DNA from: Rhodeus uyekii
Lineage: Eukaryota > Chordata > Actinopteri > Cypriniformes > Acheilognathidae
Length of the DNA stretch: 64,000 bases
Direction of reading: 5' to 3'
Assembly (NCBI GenBank): GCA_037043235.1
Contig: JAWRVZ010000111.1
Location: 329,501 to 393,500 of the forward strand
Made by a program: the position numbers and the translations under genes
Shown: positions 1 through 13,039 of the stretch, in pieces
How the letters are laid out: each line of letters opens with the position of its first letter
Position numbering within the stretch: the first letter of the stretch is position 1
The notes under the pieces: model-generated
Database searches by the model: none
Told to the model about the DNA's origin: nothing
Seen by the model: only the letters and a program-made list of their open reading frames with translations

Positions 1-152
1 GACTCCTCACATGCTTAGTATGCAGGAATGCAAAGGCAGCAGAGAAGCTTAAAGCCTTCCAGCAACACTGGTAGGAGAAGACCCAAGAGAAAGACTAGGC
101 AGAAGCTCCATGGCTTCTGAAGTCTACTTGCAGGCATTAAATTTACAAAAGA

Positions 153-190
153 GAGAGAGAGAGAGAGAGATAAAGAAAGGGAGAGAGAGC
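153..190. repeat. GA microsatellite
   Basis: An almost pure run of GA dinucleotides, broken by an AAA interruption. The serine/leucine-rich and arginine/glutamate-rich ORFs over it are artefacts of the repeat. Confidence 0.85.
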
Positions 191-1910
191 TGCCTACCAC
201 AGCAGAGCAGAGCCGCCATTTGCACAGAATTAGGTCAACACTTTCTCCCTCACTCCTTCCCTCCCTCCGTCCCTCTCTCTCTCCCGCTTCTCTCCGCTCA
301 TCTCTTCTCCTCAGCCACCCGATTATAAATTCTCTTTCACTTCATAAGAGCAGCTGGCAGTGGAGTGGGAGAGAGAACAGCAGAATACAACCCCTCAAGT
401 CTGTCTCCCTCACGTGTGAGCTGCTAGTGTCTTTAATGGAGGAGAGAGTCGTTCACAAACCCTGCCACTCACCATCAGCACAGTGGACACAAAAGCAGGT
501 GCATTCTGGGCAAAAAAGGAATGAGGGTTTTAAAAAAGTGAAAAAGCCACCACATAAATTGCGAGTAAGAAACTCAGTACATTTAATAACATGCCATTCA
601 ATTTTTTTAATTTTCTGAAATACACGTAAGTGGTTACTACTAGTTGTTGTTTGTAAACCTTCTTGGCAGATCGCTGAGTTATGTTAGCATATCGCTGGGA
701 CAGTGTTTGTTAAATTGGCCCCTTATTTTCCCAAATGTATCAGTTCCTATTTGTTACATTCGCAAAAACCTGAACAATACATCAAACTTACTAAGACTCT
801 CTTCAGCAAAAGAGTATCTAATGCCTGAGGCTTGTGGAAATTTCTACTGTAAACCCAGCCCATAAAAATACTTAAATATACTGCACTTCCAGCACGCATT
901 GGAGCTTTGAGAGCGATGAAACCTTTAAACAAGGGAATCATGGGAGAAGGAGTTGAGTGAATAAAGAGGCCTGTGCTGATCATTAGAGTATAAGATGGCG
1001 CTGTGTCTGAGAGGCATGTATGATTTATGAGAGCTGGCACAGCTGAGTGCAGTCTTAGGCGATCTGTCATCTCAGTCCCTCTGTTTTCTTCTCTTCTCCC
1101 TCTCCTTCTCACTGTCTTCCTGCCATACAGGAGAGATGGACTGAAACATCAGGTTAAAACAGCGTTTAGAGAGGGTCAGACACTGGGAAAAACACTCAGA
1201 GTACACGGAATTGTATTAAAAAGAGATGTTTACATACATTCTCTGTTCACCACGGCAGCAGTAATTCACAAAATGATGATCAAATGATGGAGAAGGGTAT
1301 TATAACCGGGCATATATCCAGACGCACTGTGCAGCCAAGCGCACTTTCTGAATTTTAAAGAGCTGATTCAGGTGCCTGAATCACAGTCCCAATGTAGTAC
1401 GCCAGATTGTGCTAGTCTGCTACATTCAAGCTCTCAGAATCGCCCACAACATGAGAATTGCACCTTGCAGAACGCTTTTAGTGGTTTTTTGAGCATGCTT
1501 ATGCTGTTACAAGATTTGCATAATTCCGTTATTGAATTGGGAGCTAAAATAAGACTCTATCAAGCACAACCCCCTTTCTGTCTATTACACTGATGCTTTT
1601 TGTTGCGATATGCATCAAAAGGTATTTATATACAGTTATAAAGATGTGACATTTAGTCTTTTGTTCATCTGTCTTTATTTATCACACATCTCATCAGTCC
1701 TTTGTATCACACATCACAGCGTGGGTTCTTCTTGACTATTAGGAAAGAGAAAGACAGAAAGAGAGAGAAAGGGTAAGGTGCAAGTTGAGAGAGAAAATGA
1801 AAACTATGGCATCCCATCTTTTATCTGAGCAATAAGGCTATGACTTTACATACCATTATTACCATTATGTGACAGCACATGATTGCACATCATGATCCTT
1901 GTGTGTTATA

Positions 1911-2105
1911 TGTGGTTGCCATGTGGTTTCTGTGTGGTTTCTAAGGTTTGTGACGTGCTATGTGCTTGCTTAGTATGTTCTCGGTGGTTGCTAGGGCATT
2001 AGATGATGGTTGGTAAGGTGTTCTATGTAGTTGTCAGGGTGTTTCTGTGCAGTGTGTAGAATTCTAGAGTGCTATGGGTGGCTGCTAGGGCATTGGCAGG
2101 TTATT
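1911..2105. repeat. Degenerate GGTTGCTAGGG minisatellite, copy 1
   Basis: Irregular iterations built on GTGGTTGCTAGGGCATT, GTGGTTTCT and TGGTTGGTAAGGTGTTCT. The same vocabulary reappears at 13040-13378, so this is a dispersed minisatellite family, imperfect and of variable period. Confidence 0.6.
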
Positions 2106-2679
2106 GTGTGTGATTTGCCATTGAAGGAATAGTTCTCCCAAAAAATGAACCCAGTGTAAGAGTGTGAGTAATAGCAATAGTGACTTTTGACTGAGCCAGC
2201 AGCATTATTAACTAATACTGGCTCTGCTTTTATTCTCTTTGGCACTGGAGCATAGTCTCACCTGGCCATTTCATCTTAAACATCCTGTTCACTGGGGATT
2301 CCTGGGTGGAAATGTTTGGAATAGTGAGGTGGAAATGTGGGACATGGGAAGCATTCCAGTTAAAAACGAACGCCTACTCAGCCCACGCTGTTTTCAGATG
2401 CGAACACTGATGCTAATGTAGGTCAGAGCTGTCCGTTCTTACTCCTTAGAGGCTAGTGTGTAGATTTAGCAGTTAACTGTATTTTAGCATAGGTCTACCA
2501 CCATGAGCTTTATTAATGGAGGAAATCACACTGTTCTCGATTGTACATTAGAAGAAAAAAAAGATTATTTTTATTGGAATAATGCATTTTAAATAAGAGA
2601 CAAGCTCTGTTGACATCAGCTGAGACAATCAATTTCAAATCTCATCGACATTAACATTGACATTAGAGAAATCTCAATT

Positions 2680-2752
2680 GTGTGTGTGTGTGTGTCTGAG
2701 AGAGAGAGAGAGAAAGAGAGAGAGTGAGAGTGAGAGTGTGTTTGTGTGTGTA
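2680..2752. repeat. Compound GT/GA microsatellite
   Basis: A run of about eight TG dinucleotides is followed by GA repeats and then TG again. No coding potential. Confidence 0.85.
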
Positions 2753-4941
2753 TGTGTTGCAATTTGTAGGGCATAACTTGAAATGAACTTGAAATATTTC
2801 CTAAAAGCATTTATGGGTAATTCCTCAACTTAAGACATTTATGTTCCAGGAGATGATTGTTAATATTAACATATTTCAACGTATTTTTTTATTATATGAA
2901 CTATTATTTTAAAATAATCTGAAAGATTATTTTAATATTAAAAGTGAAAAGGATTTTTTTTTTTTTGCCTTCATAATTTATATTTTTAACTTTTCAGATC
3001 ACGTATAAATATTCATTCATTTTTTTAAGAAAGTTTCTAAAGTTTTTCTGTGAAAATCCATCTTCAAATTAGGAATTAATATGTTTTGAAAATTATGAAC
3101 ATTCTAAAAAAGCAGTGAAGTAAACTTAGACCATTTCATTTAACGAATTAAAAAAAACATTTCTACCACACCAAATAATTTAGCCCCAACCAAGGCAATA
3201 AAATGTCAGTAAAAAGCATGGAACACACTGTCAAAAGTGTGTATTGTGTGAGAAACACAATTATTTGTGATTTCCTCATGCCAAAGATCCATTTTGTGTA
3301 GTTGAATAAACCAGTTGGCAGACTGCTTTGAAGGTGAGATGTGTTCCAATAGGGGGTGCGTGAAGCAGTCTTGCCTCCAGCAGTTCTGCTGTCTTTGGTT
3401 GCTCAGCATTTACTAGCTGGACTATCTCTGATTGGCCGACACATCAATGAGCGATAAGCATTTACTGACTTGACAGTTCCTGATTGGGTGAGCTCAGCCG
3501 TGTCTGGGCTTTCCCATTGTATCTCAGACAGTGGGGTATACGTCAGTGTGGCAGGCACATTGGGCTGGTGGCATTTAGCAGCCAAAACCCCTCGTTCATC
3601 AGTGATGGGAAAAAAAATTCAATAAAGGAACAAGGAATCGATTAATTTTCCACAATGTAATTTCTGTGCCATTAAATGTTTCTCTACCTTACAAACACTT
3701 TCCAGTCTATCTCCACAAACAGACAGCTAAAATGTGTAATCACTAGTATGTCTGCAACACCCAAACGTCGATCCCAGCTGTCGGCTTGTTACCCAACCCC
3801 TACCCCCACTCGCCATCCCACACTCACACACACACACACACACACTTACCCCTCCTATTGTTCCTATTGAACACAGGGACCAGTGTTATTGACTCAGCAC
3901 ACACACTGACCATTGCCTGGCCTCGCTTCAGTACTACCATCAACAACAACTATCCGCCATTCCCCGCTTCTCTCTTCCACCACCAACTGGCACATGTGGG
4001 GGGAGGGATGGGTGCCCATGGGTGAGAGTACGGAGTGAGAAGGAGAGCGGAGATATCAAGGACAAAATAGAGCGAGAGTTCAATATTACCAGGCATCGGA
4101 ATATTAGCGGATTGTCGGTCAGACAAGTAAATAGCCTATATAACTGTCTGCCAAATGAAATGGTGACTGTGAGATAAGAAGATTGGAGGAGAAGTGATGA
4201 GATTTTGACGAGACGGAGGGAGAGAAAGTGAGCGGGAGAGGAACAGTCTGTAAGCGGTGACTGGACTGAGTGATTAGTCTGTGCTGGATGAAGGGGCTCT
4301 AATGGCTGCTCTGAGAGTGGGGGGTCGTGACTAATGAGAAGTCAGACAAAGCCCCCCGCATGTCTCCCATGGACACCACCCCACCACAGATATACACCAC
4401 TGCGCGAGAGGGAACGAGGGAGGGTCTGCTCTTTAGGAGATTTTAGATTCACTGATTTTGAGGAGGCTTTATTGATTGTTGAGGTTTAACTCTATAAAGC
4501 CTACTGTATTATATTTGATATGCAAATAGAGAGAAACATGATCAAGCTTGTTGTACAAAGTCTGATTAAAAGGCCTTTTAGTATCATTCTAAAACCTCCC
4601 ACCCCCTACTCCAGGTTATGATACACTTGTCTTTTTGCAATGAAATCTTAATGTTTTAAAGTAAATATAAATTCAAAAAACTTTTATATTGTTATCAATA
4701 TTTTAAGATAAACACTTAAATTAAATAATCCAAAAAACATTTTTATTTGTATTTCATTTTAAAATTGGATTAATTATGATAGATCAGTCTTTTGAGGAAT
4801 GTTTATTTGTTTATATCATTGTATTTCATTGCATTATATGTTTTACACCCCACAATAACAAAACTACAGAGCATTGATCATAAAACTAAGCATTTAAATT
4901 GAATCTTACTAAGACTCTGTGATATATATAGAGTGACAACT

Positions 4942-4964
4942 GATATATATATATATATATATAT
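4942..4964. repeat. TA microsatellite
   Basis: Pure alternating AT/TA run in AT-rich intergenic DNA. Confidence 0.8.
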
Positions 4965-5920
4965 GTTAAGTTCATTTTATGTATTTATTTAACTTTTTAA
5001 GTAGTCTGATATAAAGATGGTAGTCTAAGTTAAAGATCGCATTGACATTAAAAGCCATCAGAATTTTATTTAATTTTAGCAGCTGAAAATATCAGCAGCT
5101 GCACTAAATTAATATTATTTTGTCCCAAAATTGTATACAATGTTGGTCTTTGTGTATATTCTCCAAATATGTACTGTATATGTATATGCTCCTATTTCAG
5201 GTTATATGAGCTATAAATGCCTGACATATCTATTATTTTATGACTATAATTGTATATGACAGGATTTACAGGTTTAAAACAATTTCTACGGTCAAATTAT
5301 TGAATTCACTTAACAAAGATCATAACTGTCCACAGGGTGAATTCTTCATGGTTTATCCACTTGTGATCAGAAGGATGAGAACACATCTTAGTACCTACCG
5401 ATTCTGATTTTGCTCATGATTATTGATATAATAAATTTGAACTTAATAAAATGCTGAAGTATTTCTGCAATGCTCTAATGCCTCTGATTGGTCATTGTAT
5501 TCATGTGTACAATGAACAGTGACTGTCATTGATTATAATGCTGCAAAAAAGTAACTGAATTAATTTTTTAACAAATTATTTCCCCTACATTTGAACTAGA
5601 TTTTACACATTTACTATCATTAATATTGCGATAGTTTCCAATCACAATGTTTCTGAACCCAGTGGAATGAAAAACTAACAAATGAGATCTCTGTAATGAC
5701 TCAATTGTTTCTTTTGTAAAATTGTTTCAGTGAAATTAATGAACTCACATGTGTTCTCTAGAATTTCAAAAGAGTTACAGATCTCAACAATGTATCACAT
5801 TTAGCTTAGATTTATAACATTACTAAATGTGTCACATTACTGAAATACACATTACACAGTATTTGAGCAAAAGTCTGAAGTTTCAGTATAGGCTCAAGCA
5901 TTTCTCATCAAGACCAAATA

Positions 5921-6970
5921 CACTGCTCAAAAAAAGTGGAACACTTAATCATCAGTAAAACACCAAGTCAATTAATCTTCAGGGATATCAATTTGTCCAC
6001 GTAGGAAGCATAAGTGATTGTGAATCAGTTTCTCTTGTTTTAGTGCAAATGAATGTGACAGTTGTTGCATTGGAGAGTGATATTTCAGGTGGTGGCCACA
6101 GACCGTTGTTCTCTCCTTATTCTTCCTCACTGATTTGTCTTTAGTTTTGTGTTTTATTAGGGTTCTTGTCACTCTTTCCTAGCATGAGGCAGTACTTCCA
6201 TCCCAATCAGGTTGAACAGGCAGTCCTGCTCCTCCAAGATGGCTCATCCACACGTGCCATTGTAAGGAGCTTTGGTGTGTCTCTCAGAACAGATACTGGG
6301 AGACAGGCCATTAAACAAGGAGAGCTGGATTGGGACGTAGAAGGGCAACAACCAAGCAGCAGGACTGGTATCAGCTCCTTTGTGTAAGGAGAAAAAGGTG
6401 GATTACAGCCAGAGTCTTAAAAAAATACCTCCAGTAGGCTATTGGTGTGCATGTTTCTGACCAAATTGTCAGAAACAAACTTCATGAGGTGGCATGAGGG
6501 CCCAACGTCCTCTATTAGGATCTGTGTTCCTCTCAGTGCTTGATAATGCCCGGCCTCATGTGGTTAGAGTGTATAGACAGTTTTTAGATGATTAAGAAAT
6601 TTATGTTTTTTGAGAACTGAGAAACACTGGGACATTATGTATTGGAACATCAGACTGTCCAGGAGCTAACTGATGGCCTGATCCACCAGGACACCATCCA
6701 CCATCTCATCAGGAGCATGCCCAAACATAGTCATGAGTGCATACAGGCCATACATACTATTGAATTGCATTAGGAGTGGTTGCTCATGAGTTGCTTACTG
6801 CAAGTTGGATCAGTCTTTAACTTCTTGGATCATTCTGATTTCCATTGCTGTAACATAATTTTGTTCTTAACAAATTATAGAATGTATATAAATAAAGATT
6901 TTCAAACTGAACATTTAATTCACTGAGATCTAATGTTTGATTTAAGTGTTCCCTTAATTTTTTGGGGATG
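5921..6970 (+). mobile_element. Tc1/mariner transposon, degraded and internally deleted
   Basis: The element starts CACTGCTCAAAAAAAGTGGA and ends with the diverged inverted copy around 6944-6970, which contains AAGTGTTCCCTTAATTTTTT. A TA dinucleotide flanks each end (5919-5920 and 6971-6972), as expected for Tc1/mariner target duplication. From about 6166 on the plus strand the translation shows the N-terminal helix-turn-helix of a Tc1 transposase (FHPNQVEQAVLLLQDGSSTR). Further on, pieces matching the DNA-binding linker and the later catalytic region are visible (about 6410-6580), out of frame and with stops. At about 1.05 kb it is shorter than the usual 1.3-1.6 kb. It is a dead copy. Confidence 0.85.
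6166..6580 (+). pseudogene. Tc1-like transposase remnant
   Basis: The first roughly 40 codons from 6166 read as the start of a Tc1 transposase, with a paired-domain-like HTH (VEQAVLLLQDG, then TRAIVRSFGVS). The frame then breaks. Later fragments (around 6440-6490 and 6535-6570) resemble the second HTH and a region near a catalytic Asp, but lie in other frames. It cannot encode an active DDE enzyme. Confidence 0.75.
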
Positions 6971-7965
6971 TATATTTGGAACTATATGCTACTAAGATAA
7001 AACTAAAACTAAAAAAGATACAACTGACTGTCAACATTTTTTTTTATTTTGTTTAGGAAAAACATCTACGGTTCATACAATGAAACAAGAGAGCTCCGTC
7101 ATGTCTCATGAGCTATTTTCCTCTGGGTATCTTTTTCTCCTCCCTCAAAATGCCTGGCATTCCAAGAGGATTCCAGAAATTCCCTAGGCTCCATCAAAGG
7201 GTTGCACTCTACATTCTGAACGCACAACTTAAGTGTTTACATGCAATACTGCACGCTGTGGCTTGTAAAGCTCACATTTTCCCATAAACAGCTGATTCTG
7301 TGCAAGTAGGCAAGTTTTATTGACATTACAGTTACAGAAGTACTTAATACTTGAGTATCACAAACAAACTCTGGCAAGACATCACTTCTTGCAGAGAGAT
7401 ATTGATGAACCAATCCAAAAATATTCTCTCCAATGGTCAGGCAAATGCAAACACAGGACTTAGTGGACTCAGAGAAAAAGCACAATGAGAGTTTGTCAAT
7501 GGCTAATTATGTAAATAACTAATAGAGCTATTTTGTCATCCAAGCCCTTTTGTTGAGCTGTTGAATGGTTTATGGTCCTTGCCATTTATTTATGACTGAG
7601 ACTAAAGGAATTTTATATTCATATCAGCCTATCAAAAGCAAACATGACCTACTTTAAATTGTATAGAGAGCTAACAAGGCAAGATTAAATGTCCATCAGC
7701 CCTGTATTTCTTCAAGAGAGACGAATATAGTGGTTTACTGTGTCAGCACATACTATAGCTGCAGTTTTGATCTCAGACTCATGTCCTGCTGTGTATCCTT
7801 TTTGACATTTAAAAAAAAAGATTTTATAGTTACAATTTAGTGGTTACTGTATCAGTCTTCATTAAAGGCATGTCTTAAAAATGTTGTGCAATTTTATATG
7901 CTGTAAGTGTCTTGTGTATATGTAATATTTACAAATATCATAATTGTAAGCATTTTACTAAGCGC

Positions 7966-8905
7966 ACACTACCGTTCAAAAGTTTGGGGTTGGTAAGATT
8001 TTTCTTACTAAGGCTCCAATTATTGATCAGAAATGACAGGGTGATGATGCAGATGAAGGGCTTTATTTATAAAAATAAAAATAAAACTCAAATAAAAACC
8101 ACCCCGATGGGAAAAACACGACCTTTACTAGACTAAAGACGACAAATATTTGACAATTCTACAATGAATTGCGCGTCTTCCCCCGTCAACAACCGAGTAT
8201 CGCGTCTTTTAGCAAGATTCAATGAAAATATGTACCTTGGCTCAAAAAAGGTTGAAAAACACTCTGCTACACAACAACTACACAACAAGAGAGAGCGCAG
8301 CCCGAGCGAACTTGAAACCACACGCGCTCACAAAACATGACAAACTCATTTTGTGCACTCACAACAGAAGACAAACACATGGAGCATGAATGTCCAAATC
8401 CCGAAACACAAAACCGAACAAGACAGGAATCAAGACTCCAGTTTACACTCACATGAACCTTTAAAAATCATTTTAATGTGCTGATTTTCTGCTCAAGAAA
8501 CATTTCTTGTTATAATCACTGTTAAAAAACGTTGTGCTACTTAATGTTTTCCTTTCCTTTCCTGCCTGCTTTTGTGATACATTTCTGATACTTTTTATTT
8601 TTATTTTTAGGATTGTTTGATGAACAGAACGTTTGAAGAACAGCATTTATTTGAAATAGCATTTATTTGAGTGTGGTGCTTGCAATGCTAAGGTCATGGG
8701 TTCGATCCCCAGGGACAATAAGAACTGATTAGAATGTTTATGTGTTCCTTGAATGCAATGTAAGTAGCTTTGGATAAAGGCATCTGCCAAATACATAAAA
8801 TGTAAATTAAATGTTTTGCAACATTACAAATTTCTTTAATATCACTTTTAATTCATTTTTGTTCCAAAAAAATACTAACCCTAAACTTTTGAATAGTAAA
8901 AAAAT
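7966..8905. mobile_element. MITE family A copy 1 (CCGTTCAAAAGTTTGG ends), interrupted
   Basis: It begins ACTACCGTTCAAAAGTTTGG near 7968 and ends with the inverted version CCCTAAACTTTTGAATAGT near 8880-8898. Internal motifs (GAACAGCATTTATTTGAAATA, TGTGCTACTTAATGTTTT) recur in copies at about 10630, 20095, 33000, 37845, 43500 and 53450. It is split by about 400 bp of unrelated CpG-containing sequence (about 8050-8455) and by a SINE (about 8668-8815). It is a non-autonomous DNA element with no coding capacity. Confidence 0.7.
8668..8815 (+). mobile_element. tRNA-derived SINE with L2-type tail
   Basis: The sequence contains a near-perfect RNA polymerase III B box, GGTTCGATCCC, at 8699-8709. It is followed by a 3' tail (GTAGCTTTGGATAAAGGCAT, then CTGCCAAATACATAAAATG) that closely matches the 3' end of the L2-type LINE at 45001-45050. 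Sharing a LINE tail is how such SINEs are mobilised. It is inserted into MITE family A. Confidence 0.75.
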
Positions 8906-10629
8906 AAATAATAAAAAAATCTGTACTAAAATCCACAGACATTATTAATAACCCCAGTGAGATTCCGACAGGGCCTTTTGACAGTATCTGACATCATGCA
9001 ATCTTATCTGAGAAGCAAAGAATTTTGGGAGGGACAAAACAGGGATGAGCTTGCGGCAGCCTTCCTGTTCAGGACTGTCAGTGTATCTCGCTCACTTCAA
9101 AGACAGCAACTTCACAAAGCCCGGCTTGTTTAAGGCTCGCTCCCGAAGCCAGTGAGCTCAACTGCTTTTGCATCTCCCCCCACTCGCCATCCCATAAAGA
9201 GAGTTTTAATGACTGTCTCACAAAGCATACTGTTGTACCAGCTCTGCACAATCATTGTCATTGAAAAGGGCTTGAACATTTAATTAAATCTATAAGCTTT
9301 GGTAAACAGTCATTTGGATTGAGCTGTTGTCTAATAGGGCACTGTATTGACAATGAGTCTATGACCACAGCTTTTAGAGAGGTCAAATCCGAGTGCTGGC
9401 AAAGTGGGGGGCAAGTGCAGATCAGGCCAAAACGCCCACTGCCATATACGTATTCATCCAATTCTCATATTTGCCCGGGTCACCACTGATCTGCCGCAAC
9501 CAGTGCTAATGAACACAGTGGCTGGTGGTGCTCAGTCTCGCACCCCTGTGAAGAGGGGGGTTAACGAGGCCAGATTTTAGAGAGAGTCAGCATGTGGTCA
9601 CTTTGAAGCAGCATTTGCATCCTCAAATATTGTGTAGCCCTGTGTCCCCAACGGGACTACTTCCTCAGATCTTTCTTGTTGCTACTTCCTCTTCTGCGCC
9701 GACTATTTTGGTGATGGCACTGCGCCATTACGAGTGATAACAGCTGCTTGTTATCGCAGCATACACGATAAGCGAGAGGAAATCATCCCAAAGGCTTCAG
9801 TGTCATTTCAGGGTTAATATGCAGCCATGGTTTGAGATGTCCTCCAATGCAGAGGGATGGGGCAGCTTTCCAGTCAACTCCTGGCTCATTTCTTGAGTTG
9901 CTTTGCCATGAGGTTTGCTCTCCCTCAAATTTTGGTTGGTGACCTAGTTTGGCTGCCATTCACATCGAGCAGCGAGAGAACCTTTGACATCAAGCAAATA
10001 AAAAGACTGTGAATAATGGCTCACCCCCATTATTTTCATGGTTCTGAAACCATGCACCAATGCTGCTGAAGTGGGACTTTACAAAACACACACAAAAAGT
10101 GAAAATGAAAATGAACTGCATGTGGTCAGGGTGAATGTAGGAGCATGAGTGAGTGAACAGGCAACCGTCAGGACCTCTTTAAGAACCAACCTGTGTTTTC
10201 ACTGACAACTTGATTGTCGAACAAGGATAAAACTTATTACAAAACCTGCCCACAAACAAGGAAGACATGTGACAATCTTTAGCTGCTTTTCCACCATCAG
10301 GCCAAACCATTCTCTTTTCTTAACCATTCCTTTCCGTCCTGATCCCATCCAGCTTTTCCAGCTTCTTTGGCCATTGGATCAATCTTCAGCACCATGTTGG
10401 TGGACAAGGAGTATGATAGATTGGGAAAAAAATCTCTATGGAAACTTTAGTTGCCCGAATGACTAACCTTTTCCAGCCTACAGGCAACTAAATTTGCCAA
10501 ATGCTCTACTGTTCTTTTTCCATCTGTAAATATATTTTGGGAGACCACAAATAAGGTTTTATTAAAAAAAACTAGGAAGTTGTCAGTCTCAGGAACCTGT
10601 TGGATAATATATCATATAGTGGTATTTCA
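8906..10629. other. Repeat-poor intergenic stretch; possible regulatory DNA
   Basis: No gene is visible. Compared with its surroundings the segment is GC-richer and free of recognisable transposons from about 8940 to 10200. A cluster of GATA motifs around an E-box lies at 9736-9772. This would suit a conserved non-coding element, but conservation cannot be judged from one sequence. Confidence 0.4.
9736..9772. promoter_or_regulatory. GATA / E-box cluster
   Basis: GATAA (9736-9740) abuts the E-box CAGCTG (9741-9746). An inverted GATAA (TTATC, 9751-9755) follows, then another GATAAG (9767-9772): three GATA sites and one E-box in 37 bp. Known composite GATA/E-box elements bind GATA-TAL1-LMO2 complexes; that this one is used is inference. 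Confidence 0.3.
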
Positions 10630-11015
10630 AGGATGCATTAAATTGATCAAAAGTGACAGTAAAACCATTCCTAGTTTGTACTTTTATTATTGATCAAAGA
10701 ATCCTCAATGAAAAAAATGTATCACGGTTTTCATAAAAATATTAAGCAGCGTAACTGTTTTTAACATTTTAATAATAATTTTTTTCTTGAGCAGAAAATA
10801 AGCGTATTAGAATGATTTCTGAAGGATCATGAGACACTAGGAATAATGATTTGCATCACAGGAATAAAAAAATCTAAATTGAATATTAAATTATTTTAAA
10901 TAGTAATAATATTTCATAAAGTTACAATTTTACTGTCTTTTTTTATCAAATAAATACAGTCTTGGTGGGTAAATTAGACTTCCTTCAAAAACATTAATGA
11001 ATCTACTGACCTTTT
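10630..11015. mobile_element. MITE family A copy 2, partial
   Basis: It shares the internal vocabulary of the family: TTGATCAAAAGTGACAGTAA, ATATTAAGCAGC, TTGAGCAGAAAA, GGATCATGAGACAC and TTATCAAATAAATACAGTCT. The left terminal CCGTTCAAAAG motif is absent, so the copy is truncated or eroded. Confidence 0.65.
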
Positions 11016-11758
11016 TAACAACTTTTAAATGCTAGTATACAATTAGCTAAAGGCAAAATGTAAGAATACACATAGAAATGAAACAATAACCAATACTAAA
11101 TGATGAGAAGAACAAGAATGCAGATAAAGGCCATTACTGCCTTATTCCTTGTTCTTAGCAGGAGAGACAATGCTCTTCACCCCAGAATCTTTCTAACACC
11201 GTCCTCTCACTCTCTCTCTTATACACACACCACCATATACAAGTGAGGGTTACTGCTCTGTTCATTTCCCATTAATTAGATTTGGCCTCTGTCAACCAAA
11301 ATCGAGCTTATCTCTCTTCCCAGAAAGTCCACAGTGTAGTCGCCAAAGCACACTATTCTTTATCAGAGCACTCGGGCTCAAAACCCCCAGCTCCATCATT
11401 TCAATGCTTGCCTTTTCTGCGTGTCGCCCCTCCATTTTGTTTCTTTGTGCTTCGGGTGGAAAAGGAGGCTGTGTTCCATGCGCACACCGTCAGCGCTGAA
11501 AGCCAAGCTGTATTAAAGCAGTGTGTCAGCACTGTTTTCCTCTCATAAATAGCTCTGTCTTCTCTTTACAATATCTTCATCATTGAGCATCTAATAGGGT
11601 GTTATTATGAGCAGACAAAATAAACGACAGCTGGGTGTGAATGTGTGTGCATGGGTTTAGAATGGGGGGAGAATCAGTGCGGTTCAGTAGGGCAGAGCAG
11701 GCCCACTGGCAGTGCAGCTGCAGCATTACTGGGTCAGTGTGCCATTCGGCATCACTGT

Positions 11759-11796
<38 letters not shown>
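11759..11796. repeat. CT/CA compound microsatellite
   Basis: A pure TC run of about 24 bases followed by CA dinucleotides. Confidence 0.85.
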
Positions 11797-12094
11797 TCCC
11801 TCCCTCCCGCCCTTGTGCTTTCATGTTGGACATCACCCTTAAAAATGCCAAACTGTGCCAGGCAGTCAAGCGCTGTGCGCTGCGGTCAGCGGTCTTTCTT
11901 CTCTTCTGTCCATGAAGGTGTCTGTAACCTCCAGCATTTAATGGTGAGGTTAGAGAGAACAGGCAGGTTTGATTCATGCATGCTCTTAATATGTAAGTCA
12001 CCATTAAATCAAAAAGTAATTTTTTTAATGGAATGTTGCAGTGTTTATTTGACATGATTTATCTATGCACAACATTATTTATTTTTAACTCGCG

Positions 12095-12235
12095 TTCCCT
12101 TATAATCTTTAATCAAAATAACTTCCCTTCTCTCTTGCAATTAACAACATCTCTTTTTGATGACGTGTTTACTGCTGTGAGGGCGGGACAACATGTCGCT
12201 CGTATGAGATCACAGCAATCGAGTGCAAAAGTCAG
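12095..12235. repeat. Dispersed repeat, family B copy 1
   Basis: Blocks ATAATCTTTAATCAAAATAA, GAGGGCGGGACAA and CGTATGAGATCACA reappear in the same order, diverged, at 55335-55450 (AATGAAAATAAC, GAGGGCAGGACAA, CGCATGAGATCACA). The class is unknown. Confidence 0.55.
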
Positions 12236-13039
12236 GTTCCAGAAGTACAAAAACTAACTTATAAACCTTTAAAAAGACAGACCTACTGTGAGCTGATATT
12301 TGCTTCTGCTGAATTCTGTGGAATTCCTGTGTGAAAAATTACATTAGCAATGATGCTGTACAGGAACTCCAATCAGAGTCGGAAAAAAACATGTTCTTAA
12401 AAAAAAAAGTTTAGTTTTTTTTTTTCAAATCGCTATGGGAAAAATGTATGGAAAACATGCTTCTGGAACCAGCGCTCTAGAGAAAACCATAACGATCCAA
12501 CAAATGGATGAGCAAAATAAAGTCCTTTCCTACATTTTTTCTCTCATTCGAGAAGCCTTTTGACTTGGGATATACGTCACAATAGGGAAGAAAAGACTAT
12601 AACAGCGTTCTTTTCATGTTGACTGTAAAGAAAATACTTATAAATGTCACATTATGTACATACAGAATGATTATGTACCATCTATATCTAGTGCGAGTGT
12701 TAGTGCCCCACAGATGCCCACTCATAATATCATACACTCATAAATTGGGTTACACAATTCCGTGTCCACAGCCCTTGTTAAACGATGAGGCGCTAGTGCA
12801 AATCCTTTATGACACATGAGTGCACCACTGACCTTATTACTAATACTACGACAACAGCTGTCAACAGGCTTGTTTGTGTGAGCTGCACAAATACAGGTAC
12901 CCAAAAAACACTGGGTAATCTAAACGTAAACGACAGGTTGACATGTTTAAAATTAATCAGTTTTGGAAAACAAAAACATTGTGCATGATTTTATTAATGG
13001 TGAGAAAATGTGAGTGGTGATTGACAATGTAAATGATTG

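Larger units (their letters stand above)
1..5918. other. Gene desert with simple repeats
   Basis: I see no exon, no conserved protein and no long clean ORF here. The stretch holds a GA run (about 153-190), a purine-rich run (1739-1800), a GGTTGCTAGGG-type minisatellite (1911-2105), a GT/GA run (2680-2750), a CA run (3825-3845) and a TA run (4942-4964). A fragment around 2125-2150 resembles the start of the dispersed repeat seen complete at 27341-27668. Short ORFs here are low-complexity translations. Distal regulatory DNA of marcksl1 could lie here, but nothing in the sequence shows it. Confidence 0.7.
11016..13039. other. Intergenic, no gene recognised
   Basis: It holds a CT/CA microsatellite (11759-11796) and a dispersed repeat segment (about 12095-12235) that recurs diverged at 55335-55450. 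Most short ORFs here are translations of the CT/CA run. Nothing else is recognisable. Confidence 0.6.

Noticed and set aside
747..1112. 121-aa minus-strand ORF in the desert
   Set aside because: No domain, no splice context and composition like the surrounding DNA; likely chance.
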